Origin: Hysterium pulicare CBS 123377
Taxonomy: Eukaryota; Ascomycota; Dothideomycetes; Hysteriales; Hysteriaceae
Direction of reading: 5' to 3'
Length of the DNA stretch: 64,000 nt
NCBI GenBank assembly: GCA_000467715.1
Contig: AJFK01001076.1
Span: 1-64,000, forward strand
Part shown: positions 25,923 through 33,714 of the stretch, piece after piece
Position numbering within the stretch: position 1 is the stretch's first letter
Layout of the letters: each line of letters starts with the position of its first letter
Translations under genes and position numbers: made by a program
The notes under the pieces: model-generated
What the model was told of the DNA's origin: nothing
Databases searched by the model: none
What the model saw: only the letters and a program-made list of their open reading frames with translations

Positions 25923-26211
25923 TCTATTACGGTATCTCGCTAATCTCGGCCTTTATGTGCATGCTTATTTGTTTGTGTAGCAGTCGAGTGTAGCTCCAAC
26001 CGTCTCAAACATCAAACAATAATATGTCACCTCCTCATGGCATCACCTCGCAGGTCCCGTAAAGCACGACTTATAAGGGCTTCTCAATAGGTTAATCTCT
26101 GTAGATCCTTGTCTCCATATCTCTGTTCTACTCCTCATATCACCAACTTCCGAGCAATACTCACAAGATATTTTTCGAGTTTATTGTTGTTTCAATAAAG
26201 CCAGTAGGAGA

Positions 26212-26577
26212 ATGTCCGCACGTGGAGCTAATCGTGGAGGCTTCCAAGGATCGGGCCACCTCTTAGGGCGAACGGACGGCCGCTCACCGCGAACGGCAAC
26301 AACAAATCAACCGACAAGGAATCAAACCACAGGGACTCCATCCGCCCGAGTCCCGAGAGACTACTATCAAGCATTTCGTCGACAGGAGCAAGAAAATGCT
26401 GTCCTTCGTGGACAATTTGACCTAGAGAAACAGGATCGAAAGGACGTGGAGAAAGAGCTGAAAAACGCGAAGAAAATCCGAACGCATTTGCTTCAAACGT
26501 TGTCGACCGTGGAAGACGGCTTGCGCAACTTGCTGGAGATATCAGAAAAGTCTAAAGAACGGATTAAGGCATTGTAA
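26212..26577 (+). CDS. Array gene 1: small coiled-coil protein, 121 aa
   Basis: Not recognised. The first 55 residues are Gly/Arg/Thr/Asn-rich and disordered (ARGANRGGFQGSG). From about residue 56 the chain is highly charged and helical (RRQEQENAVLRGQFDLEK to KSKERIKAL), with heptad-like spacing of L/I/V. A TATA-like TTATAAG lies at 26071-26077. The stop codon TAA overlaps a perfect GTAAGT donor (GCATTGTAAGT), so a 3' intron is possible, though no acceptor I tried gave a convincing extension. It is the first of seven small, apparently intronless genes on the same strand. Function unknown; a scaffold or self-associating role is only a guess from the coiled coil. Confidence 0.6.
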   Translation: MSARGANRGGFQGSGHLLGRTDGRSPRTATTNQPTRNQTTGTPSARVPRDYYQAFRRQEQENAVLRGQFDLEKQDRKDVEKELKNAKKIRTHLLQTLSTVEDGLRNLLEISEKSKERIKAL

Positions 26578-27124
26578 GTTCACACGGATACTACGAATAG
26601 AATATTCGGTGGTTTATCCTGTTCCAGCACGACGTCAATGTCATAATGAAATTGTTAGCAAATGCAGATTTGAATACCTTTGCCAAGGTCCTAGACGATC
26701 TCTGTTCGTACTTTTCCCTTGAATGAGCACCGCGTGGATGAAGTGTATATATTAGGCTTAGATCACGACTCTGTTAACAATTACATATCGCGTTTACCTC
26801 CTTTCCTATATGTGATTCAATCCTTGGGCTACGCACCGAAGTGCTTCCAATACCGCGACCCTTACTTGCATGTTTCTCTTATTCCGACCTTTAGGTGTGT
26901 CAGGTTTACAGAAGATTCATTGGTGCACGCTTAAATTAGGCCATGACAGATATAACCATTCGGACATGCTCGTACGGTAGCTGGTCGTCAAACTGCAAAC
27001 CGCACCGTGGTATTCTAACTTTACACATCGCCATACTGCCAACACTTTCTAGACATTCTACACAATGACACCGCTTCCAACGAGACAACTTGAACCAAGT
27101 TCTTCTTAACTCATTTCAAGAGAA
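26578..27124. other. Intergenic in small-gene array
   Basis: No gene was supported. A 71-codon frame at 26719-26934 has no recognisable features. A TATAA word at 26951-26955 may serve the next gene. Confidence 0.45.
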
Positions 27125-27580
27125 ATGATGCAGCCATCCAGAACCTACACTTCCATCACAATACACCACTTAACGCCACGAACAGGAAACGCGGCATACA
27201 GCATGTCATTCCCTCAGCTCGACACAAATGACTTACACATGGAGCTCGAACTCCAGCGCGTGCGGAACCTCAACACAGACCTCCGCGACAACTTGGACTA
27301 CGAACGGGAGAAACTCCAGACGGCCAACAATAAGATCAAAAGGCTGGAAGGGAAGCTGAATATTGAAAAGAAGAGACGCATCAAAGAAGTCGGACTGGCC
27401 ACGGATCTCTGGTCACTTGTCAACGATATAGATCGGGATCATCTTGCCAACCTGAAAAGTGAATTGCGGCAGATGGCTGAGGGGAATGATGAGGTAGGTA
27501 AGATATTGTTGTTGGTAAACAATGCAAGAAAGGTTGTTAGGGAGGGGCTGATGAGTGTGTTTGCGGCCAGGGCGGCGTAG
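27125..27580 (+). CDS. Array gene 2: small coiled-coil protein, 151 aa
   Basis: Not recognised. Two adjacent ATGs (27125, 27128) offer starts and a third ATG at 27203 (MSFPQL) would give 125 residues. After a short leader the protein is almost all charged helix (LRDNLDYEREKLQTANNKIK, then RLEGKLNIEKKRR), with heptad spacing to about residue 130. The segment around NLNTDLRDNLDYER resembles ENAVLRGQFDLEK of array gene 1 (shared N, LR, D and E in register), which hints at common origin but is weak. Single exon, same strand as its neighbours. Confidence 0.6.
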   Translation: MMQPSRTYTSITIHHLTPRTGNAAYSMSFPQLDTNDLHMELELQRVRNLNTDLRDNLDYEREKLQTANNKIKRLEGKLNIEKKRRIKEVGLATDLWSLVNDIDRDHLANLKSELRQMAEGNDEVGKILLLVNNARKVVREGLMSVFAARAA

Positions 27581-27874
27581 CTGAATGGCTGTCGGCGTGC
27601 TTGGAGTGGATAAAGTTGTGGTGAATACCGTGGTAAAAGTATTTTCGAACACGGACTAAAGAAATGCAGTTGTTTCATCTGCCTTCGTCGGTAATGACTG
27701 CTTAAGTCATCCGTACGCATCAGAGCTTCTGCTGTCCTTATCATGTCTGACTTGTGAAGGTGATCGGACGGTGGAATATATTGGGCATTTCCCTTTATTT
27801 CTCAACCACCTTCATCTTGTTCATTAGAAGCCTTCAGACTCTAACACTGCTGAAGTCTAGATACCCTTGTCATT

Positions 27875-28240
27875 ATGTTTCCACAAACTTACGCCGGTCT
27901 CATGGTTCCTAACAACTACAGTTTCTACTCCCGCCCCTATCGGCCTCCTCTACGCCTCAATCCGCTCTACTCACCCTACTCTAGGCCTTATCCCAAGAAT
28001 GCTGGTTCTTGGTACCACAGACGACCAAGCTGGGGCTCGGAGTATGGGGACGAACTGGAAAAGGCGGTGGCGGCCTATGAGCAAGCCAGAATTGAATTGA
28101 AGAAAGCGGAAGGAGGATTAGAAGAGTCAAAGCAGAAGCTAGGGAATGCGGAGAAGAAGGTAATGGAGACGGAAACGGCATGGCAAGATGTTCTCAAACA
28201 TCGTAGGGAGTTGAGGTCACGCGATTACATAGGGTATTAG
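27875..28240 (+). CDS. Array gene 3: small Tyr/Pro-rich coiled-coil protein, 121 aa
   Basis: Not recognised. The first 60 residues are Tyr/Pro/Arg/Ser-rich (SFYSRPYRPPLRLNPLYSPY) and low in acids. The C-terminal half is a charged helix (GDELEKAVAAYEQARIELKK to ELRSRDYIGY) with coiled-coil character. The Y/P-rich leader is similar in style to that of array gene 4. A TATATT word lies about 100 bases upstream. Single exon. Confidence 0.6.
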   Translation: MFPQTYAGLMVPNNYSFYSRPYRPPLRLNPLYSPYSRPYPKNAGSWYHRRPSWGSEYGDELEKAVAAYEQARIELKKAEGGLEESKQKLGNAEKKVMETETAWQDVLKHRRELRSRDYIGY

Positions 28241-28887
28241 CATGGTTTTGATGTTGAGGAATTGTGAGGTTTTTGATTAATTGATATTGATTCTTATAAA
28301 GCACCTGGTCTATCGATAGGATATGGGATATTATTGCAGTTTCTCGAGTTTTCTAAAGTTGAACATTTCTATACAGGTTACATATGTCGCTTTTTGGGTC
28401 TGGATAGCTTGAATTACACTGGTTCACTTTTCCCCTACATCTTTCAGGTACGTTCTCACTAAGTCATGTCAACACCGTCGGCTTTTGAGCGTAGAAAGCA
28501 AAGCACTATGAATATAAACTTCCTTATGTCCGCTTCCTCCATCCTCAATCTGGCAACTATGCTTTCCGATCTTCACGCTAATGAGCCCAGCTTGAGATAC
28601 TCGTTAAAAACTCGTGAGTGACCGCATTATGAGGTTCCAAGCAAGTTTGTCCTTGAAAGGAGCAGCTGCTGACCCCGTTTGAAATGGCTCTACTGTCCCA
28701 AACCTGTTTGCTGGCGATCTGATGGGTCCGCACGTCATGGCCGAACATCTGTTATTCCAGTCTTCTATAAAGTATTCCACTTGACACATTTTGTCATCTT
28801 TCAGTCTGTTACAGCCTCATGATATCCCGCAAAGTATCGTAAGTTATTTTCGTACATCTACTCAAATAAACCTAAAAATACATTATC
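28241..28887. promoter_or_regulatory. Intergenic in small-gene array; TATA at 28766-28772
   Basis: No gene was recognised. TATAAAG at 28766-28772 lies 122 bases before the next ATG. A CCTGTTTGCT word at 28703-28712 is one base off the CCGTTTGCT core of the promoter block described for array genes 5 and 7. Confidence 0.45.
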
Positions 28888-29337
28888 ATGTCGCACTATT
28901 ACCCATCTAACCGTTGTGGCTACCGACCCCCGGCTCTAGACACGTTCGCCCAAGTAAACGGTAGCTACGGTGATAACGTTCCCTCTCCTTACAACTACCC
29001 ATCCCAGAGCTACGGTGGGCATTGGAACTCACCTTACGGATATGGCAACGGCAATTTCCATGACTCCCCATGCAGGAAGTTTCCATGGAATCGTGACAAC
29101 GGTGATCACGCCCATATCAATCAGCTAGAAGCTATTGCGGAGAAAGAGTGCAGGTTCATTACAGAAAGCCTACGAGAACTGCAACAGGTGGAGCAAAGCA
29201 TAAGGTCCAAGTTGGCAGAAGCTAAGAACTATAGGCGTTGCGGTCAGAGAGCTGCAGCGAGCCGTATCTTAACACGAGTGAGCGAGGACGCGGAGATGTA
29301 TCGGGAGGCGTTTCGGCGTAGAATGGAGAAGAGTTAG
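28888..29337 (+). CDS. Array gene 4: Tyr/Asn/Gly-rich leader and coiled coil, 149 aa
   Basis: Not recognised. The first 70 residues are Tyr/Asn/Gly/Ser/Pro-rich and low in charge (YGGHWNSPYGYGNGNFHDS), like a prion-like or low-complexity tail. The C-terminal half is helical and charged. It aligns without gaps over 47 residues with the C-terminus of array gene 6 (14 identities; ends YREA in both), so the two are probably paralogs with different leaders. Single exon; ends at TAG after KS. Confidence 0.65.
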   Translation: MSHYYPSNRCGYRPPALDTFAQVNGSYGDNVPSPYNYPSQSYGGHWNSPYGYGNGNFHDSPCRKFPWNRDNGDHAHINQLEAIAEKECRFITESLRELQQVEQSIRSKLAEAKNYRRCGQRAAASRILTRVSEDAEMYREAFRRRMEKS

Positions 29338-29697
29338 ACAGCCAGCTCTTTTCTCGATGGCATGTTAATAGTTCAATGGAGTATCATATCAAGATTGTAA
29401 CATAGTAAGTAGAGTGGAAACATACCTAGTCATCGTATAGCTGGGAAGGGTAATTCCTGTCGAATAAGAATGTACTCTAGCTTCGCATTAATGCCAACAC
29501 AATCTACGTCTAAATAGAGATCTCAAGGTCACGAACTAGAAGTGTTTGCTGTATAGTTGATATATGTCTTCACGTGTCCTTCGACAACAGCTCCCGCCGT
29601 TTGCTTGTAAACGGATTATGTTGACCTCCGTCATATTAAACCCCATGACTTTCTTTCAACCAAAACCAGAAGTTGGCATTTCTTTCTATTCACCACA
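29338..29697. other. Intergenic upstream of array gene 5
   Basis: This holds the promoter block detailed below and a TATATG word at 29561. No coding frame was seen. Confidence 0.5.
29568..29606 (+). promoter_or_regulatory. Composite promoter block, copy A
   Basis: CTTCACGTG (29568-29576, contains an E-box CACGTG) is followed 29 bases on by CCGTTTGCTT (29597-29606). The block starts 130 bases before the ATG of array gene 5. The same two words in the same order and spacing precede array gene 7. Binding factor unknown; CACGTG is the generic bHLH site. Confidence 0.45.
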
Positions 29698-30003
29698 ATG
29701 AGGCTGGCACAAATATGGAACAGTATTCAGAATTGGTTTATCACCCCTCTCCCCCCTGACAACGCTTGCAGGAGGGCAGCTCAAGCACCGCCTACTTCAA
29801 CACCCACTGATCCTGCTCCTATAGGGACACGGTACAGACGTGCCCGAGAATCTCTTAGGCAGGAACTCGTATTCCTCAACAGCAAGCTTGGAAATGAGAA
29901 TTGGAAGTTCCAAGATCCAACGGCGATTCTGGAGGCCTTGAGCGGTGATATCGTGAGAATGAGGAGCAAGCTAGAGACTTTTTTGGAGTGTGAGAGGGGC
30001 TAA
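29698..30003 (+). CDS. Array gene 5: small helical protein, 101 aa
   Basis: Not recognised. A short hydrophobic N-terminus (MRLAQIWNSIQNWFITPLPP) is followed by a Pro/Thr linker and a C-terminal charged helix (RRARESLRQELVFLNSKLG, then ILEALSGDIVRMRSKLE). ARESLRQEL resembles AREAVKEL of array gene 6, a short match only. The leader could be an amphipathic membrane-associating helix, but it is not a clear signal peptide. Single exon. Confidence 0.55.
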   Translation: MRLAQIWNSIQNWFITPLPPDNACRRAAQAPPTSTPTDPAPIGTRYRRARESLRQELVFLNSKLGNENWKFQDPTAILEALSGDIVRMRSKLETFLECERG

Positions 30004-30382
30004 GGGATTGATTACTTCTAGACAGTGGGTCTTCGGAAATGGCTAGGAATAGATAGATGATGCTGCTGGACCAGTTAGAGAGCTCAGGGGCGGGTGAGAG
30101 AACCATGGAACATGGCGTATAAAGTGCTTAAAGTAATGATCTACCATAGCATGATTGAGAAAGCCTCGCGCAAAACACATTATACCGGGATACATTTGTC
30201 TTTGGAATGGTGTCGTGTTCATCCTTCGTTTGCTCTCTGAGTCGTCCTTCTTGGACCGTCATCATAGGTTTCCCTCCAGTCCCAGGCGTATAAGGAGTCT
30301 GTGGACTGTAGCTGCTCCATCTATCTCATCCACCACATTCTTCTAAACCAAAGCGGGATAATAGTGGGTTGTCTCATTCCGT
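30004..30382. promoter_or_regulatory. Intergenic; TATA words at 30119 and 30289
   Basis: TATAAAG (30119-30125) and TATAAG (30289-30294) precede array gene 6. CGTTTGCT at 30227-30234 is a partial match to the CCGTTTGCTT element. No gene was seen. Confidence 0.45.
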
Positions 30383-30922
30383 ATGGCTACCGATTACCCC
30401 AATATTACCGAAATGTTGGCTCATGATGACGCGCTGGAGTCAGTCGTAGAGGACGACAACGTTACCCGATTTGATGGCGATGTAGGTGACGCACATCAAC
30501 GCCGTCATCCAACTTATCGACAACTGGGGGTAGAGGCGCCCCGGCAGATTCAAATACCATCTCGTGCAACTTCATCGAATCCTCATACTCAAAGGACCTC
30601 CCATCCACCCCTTGCCGACGATCGTTCTCAAAGGCTCAACCGCGCACTCATGTCAACTGCACATACGGGCACTATACCTCAACAACCCTCTTCACAGAGT
30701 CATTCTTACGGCAACTCCAGACGTGAGCAAAGTCCCGCACAGGTACCGAATGCAGCGTTCAAACAAGCCCGAGAAGCAGTGAAGGAGCTTCAGGAGCTGC
30801 AGAAGCGTATTTCTGAACTGATGCAGCAGGCCGAGACTCTTCGTTTAAGAGGCGATGATCACAGAGCGAGAGCGAAGTTGACACAAATCCACTCGGCAAT
30901 TGCAAGGTATCGGGAAGCTTGA
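30383..30922 (+). CDS. Array gene 6: disordered leader and coiled coil, 179 aa
   Basis: Not recognised. Residues 1-45 are acidic (DDALESVVEDDNVTRFDGD). A Ser/Gln/His/Pro-rich disordered region follows to about 125. The last 55 residues are a charged helix (FKQAREAVKELQELQKRISEL to IARYREA) and match the C-terminus of array gene 4 without gaps. The leader differs completely from that of gene 4 while the helix is kept, so the helix is likely the working part. Single exon. Confidence 0.65.
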   Translation: MATDYPNITEMLAHDDALESVVEDDNVTRFDGDVGDAHQRRHPTYRQLGVEAPRQIQIPSRATSSNPHTQRTSHPPLADDRSQRLNRALMSTAHTGTIPQQPSSQSHSYGNSRREQSPAQVPNAAFKQAREAVKELQELQKRISELMQQAETLRLRGDDHRARAKLTQIHSAIARYREA

Positions 30923-31243
30923 TGGGAGCTCTAAGGAGGAGTTGATTTGGTGAGTGATTGTTTTCAGGCAAACTAGTAACACATAGGGTAGAGGCGAGTA
31001 AGAAACAGAATGTTACCCGGTGATTGCTATGATAGAGGCTACTATACGTTTGCATCTGTGATAGTGTTGGTCTATGAGACCTCCGTTTGCCCTCGAGTTG
31101 ACATGTCATCCTTCACGTGCTCAGAGATATTATTTCCCGTTTGCTTCCAACCAAGTGCGTAAACTCGGCCGGTATATAGCTGCTACTTTATGCTGTTCAT
31201 ATTACTCTGGTGTATAGAGATATTTGTTGAGTGTCCTTTCACA
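30923..31243. other. Intergenic upstream of array gene 7
   Basis: This contains promoter block copy B and a TATATA word at 31173-31178, 71 bases before the ATG. Nothing coding was seen. Confidence 0.5.
31111..31146 (+). promoter_or_regulatory. Composite promoter block, copy B
   Basis: CTTCACGTG (31111-31119) and CCGTTTGCTT (31137-31146) lie 26 bases apart, starting 133 bases before the ATG of array gene 7. They repeat copy A upstream of array gene 5. GTAAAC also occurs a little downstream in both. Confidence 0.45.
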
Positions 31244-32152
31244 ATGAGTCGTTTAAGAAGCTTCCTTGGACTAACCGCCCCTGAGTTGAATCTTACTGAC
31301 GCATCTGCATACACTGAAGATGCAGCGTCAGTTTCTGGCAGTTTACGATCCGCTATCCCCAGCCCAGTTTCCGCGAATACCGGCCCTAACTCTGCCTCCG
31401 AAAACCCTGCGGCGGCGCCAGAAATGCCTTCGATTTCAGTAACTGATTCCGTGGGACTAGCAGCAATGCCAGCATCTCCATCTGGTGGGATAAACCTCTC
31501 GGAACAAGAGTCAACAATTCTCGAGGCCCAACCTCAACACTTCAGACTGCAAAAGTCCCCTCCGAGCTCCTCTCCTCAGCACCAAAATCAACGGCCTCGG
31601 AACCTTGATATCAACAAATCCCAACTCTCCCCAGTTGGAAGCCCAACTACTGCACAAGTTCCGCTCTCTGCCACTTCCATTGGTTCACGTGTTTCCGAGT
31701 CAGGATATAATGCTATGGATGCAGCCTCAAAGAAAGAGATAAACCAGATATTCAGATCTCTCTTGAATAACATAGAGAATGCAGATTATTGCCCCCACCG
31801 TGATGCCCTGAAAGAGGAAGTCGACATACTAAAGAAAAGCCTGGAGCAATTCGTCAAGAGACAGGAAGAAAGGGGCGCAGAAAAAGACAGAGCAAGGCGT
31901 GAAGCTGAAGATAAAATGTTTGAAACCAACAAAGCAAAACGGGAGGCGGAGGAGGAGAGAGATCAGGCTCTTCGAGTAAGAGGCCAAGCAATTGACGACA
32001 AAGAAAAGGCAGTAGAAGAGAAAATCAATCTCGAAGTGGAACGGAACTGCTCGAATGAGGATGCGAGGAGAATGGCCGAGGTGATTCGAAAAGTCGCTGG
32101 GCTCTGTGCGGGTACTGGGCTTGGGAATTGGTCGAGGAGTTCAACTGAGTGA
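31244..32152 (+). CDS. Array gene 7: Ser/Pro-rich protein with long coiled coil, 302 aa
   Basis: Not recognised. Residues 1-160 are Ser/Pro/Ala/Thr-rich and disordered (SGSLRSAIPSPVSANTG). Residues from about 165 are helical: KKEINQIFRSLLNNIEN, then a nearly uninterrupted E/K/R helix to about 285 (REAEDKMFETNKAKREAEEE). It ends GLGNWSRSSTE. It is the largest member of the array and keeps the same layout of variable leader followed by charged helix. ATG 31244 (MSRLRSFLGL) was preferred to an upstream in-frame ATG at 31190, which would overlap the TATA region. Confidence 0.65.
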   Translation: MSRLRSFLGLTAPELNLTDASAYTEDAASVSGSLRSAIPSPVSANTGPNSASENPAAAPEMPSISVTDSVGLAAMPASPSGGINLSEQESTILEAQPQHFRLQKSPPSSSPQHQNQRPRNLDINKSQLSPVGSPTTAQVPLSATSIGSRVSESGYNAMDAASKKEINQIFRSLLNNIENADYCPHRDALKEEVDILKKSLEQFVKRQEERGAEKDRARREAEDKMFETNKAKREAEEERDQALRVRGQAIDDKEKAVEEKINLEVERNCSNEDARRMAEVIRKVAGLCAGTGLGNWSRSSTE

Positions 32153-32841
32153 ACTGTTGAGAGAGTTACTTTGGTGCTGGCTTAAAAGGATAGGGTGGTA
32201 TAAAGTCTTTGAATGCAGAAACAAAGTTAAGGGCACAAATCAGAATGACTTAGAATATAGACAATCACATGCAACGCCAAAACGCTCAGAGAATGACAGT
32301 TGCGTTTACTTTGTCCCAAAATCGTAGGCTTGCCCCCCTACACCTCCCGGGTATAATACTCTCCAAACAACACCCTATAAGCCGGCGAAAGTACCCCACC
32401 AACAAAGTAGGCAGGTGGTTCCAAAACAGCCAAGTCACGAGACAGCCAAGCCAATCTATTCTGTCTTCCCAATTTCCCCATGCAATCAGACCAGCCACCG
32501 TCCTAACTTTAGCAGAAATAAGCTTTAGGGACGATTCCTTCCGGGTATTTGAGAAAACTGACTTATTGATCTCATGCGAGTCTTATACTCGCTCTGGTCC
32601 GTTCTTCCATATACACAACCACACCTGTGCTGCGGTTTTGCTTGTGGGGAGAATGGCGGAGAAGTTAGCAATCTGTTCGATAGACGGTATTCAATAAGTG
32701 TTTGCGAGAGGGAAAGTATATATGATGGACGACTTTCATCCCTTACATCGGAAAACCCACTGCTTCAGCTCTGCCACGACTTTGCACAACCGCTCTTATC
32801 ATCTTTTAACACCTTAAAAGTCAGCCATATCATCGCTCAAA
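32153..32841. promoter_or_regulatory. Intergenic; TATA at 32717-32723
   Basis: TATATAT at 32717-32723 lies about 120 bases before the ATG of the secreted I9-like gene. Open frames up to 142 codons here lack recognisable content and were not called. Confidence 0.45.
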
Positions 32842-33329
32842 ATGCGCATCACATTCTCCTCCATAATTCTCACTCTCGCCCTCCTCACATCCGCCTCTCC
32901 AACGCCCTCCGACACAACCACCAAACCCCTACACATCATGATCCGCGACAAAGGCGACGCCTGCACCCTCCCATCGCCCGGAAGCTCATGCTCCGGCGCC
33001 ACGCTACGAGACGTCATCATCGAGTATCCGAAAGAAGTCTCTACATCGAATATGAAGCTGATGAAGGAGGCTGTGGTAGGGAGTGGGGGGAAGGTGAAGT
33101 ACGATTACCAAAATATGGGGTGAGTACTGGACCACGAGACTGAATTTGATGGCGAATTTCCCTATTTTGTTTGTATCGTGTGGTGATTTGTTGAGCTTTT
33201 AGATTCGCGGCGTATGTTCCACAGCAGACGCTTGATCTGATGCAGACGTATGGGAAAACGTGGGGAATGCAGGTTTTTGATAATCAGTGCGTTAGTTTAG
33301 CGCCTTGCAGTGACGGTGGTCCATGCTAA
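32842..33329 (+). CDS. Secreted inhibitor I9-like small protein, 134 aa
   Basis: Two exons (32842-33119, 33203-33329) join in frame over an 83-base intron. The signal peptide is clear (MRITFSSIILTLALLTSASP). Residues about 57-115 read DVIIEYPKEVSTSNMK, then GGKVKYDYQNMGFAAYVP, then LDLMQTYG. This is the beta-alpha-beta pattern of peptidase inhibitor I9 domains (subtilisin propeptides and free inhibitors such as Pleurotus POIA1). Two cysteines precede and three follow the domain, which is unusual for I9. A free, secreted inhibitor would act on extracellular or host subtilases; that is inference. The last 15 residues are less certain because an alternative donor (CAGTGCGT) lies near the end. 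Confidence 0.65.
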
Positions 33330-33714
33330 GCGCCGGAAATTACCGTGTGGGTAATATGGAAACGAGGCGGCAAAAGGATTGTTCACTGGAGAGGTCGAGG
33401 AGGCTGCGAGTGCAGCAAGCTAAAAGAGTATAACCGAAGTAACAAGAACTTTCCGTTCTTTATGTCGTTTCGAAGAGAGGCTCAGGCGCTTCGCTGCGTT
33501 ATGAATCGGGAAGAGCGTTTCGTAGTTCTCTTATCGAATTGAACGTATTTGAAGTGCAGTCTCATAACACTATTCATGTTGTTCGAGTACTCATGATATG
33601 AAATACTTTTTTTAACTGCTAAAGATATTACTGAAACTAAACTTACCTTTGTCCTCTGTTTCAGCAGGGATGCTTGTGTTCACTTATCTTTCCACTGCAC
33701 TCCAATCTAATCGA
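33330..33714. other. Intergenic between convergent genes
   Basis: The 3' flanks of the I9-like gene and of the large minus-strand gene meet here. No gene was recognised. Confidence 0.5.

Noticed and set aside
32269-32697. 142-codon plus-strand frame before the I9-like gene
   Set aside because: No recognisable pattern, and it overlaps the apparent TATA and promoter region of the downstream gene side.
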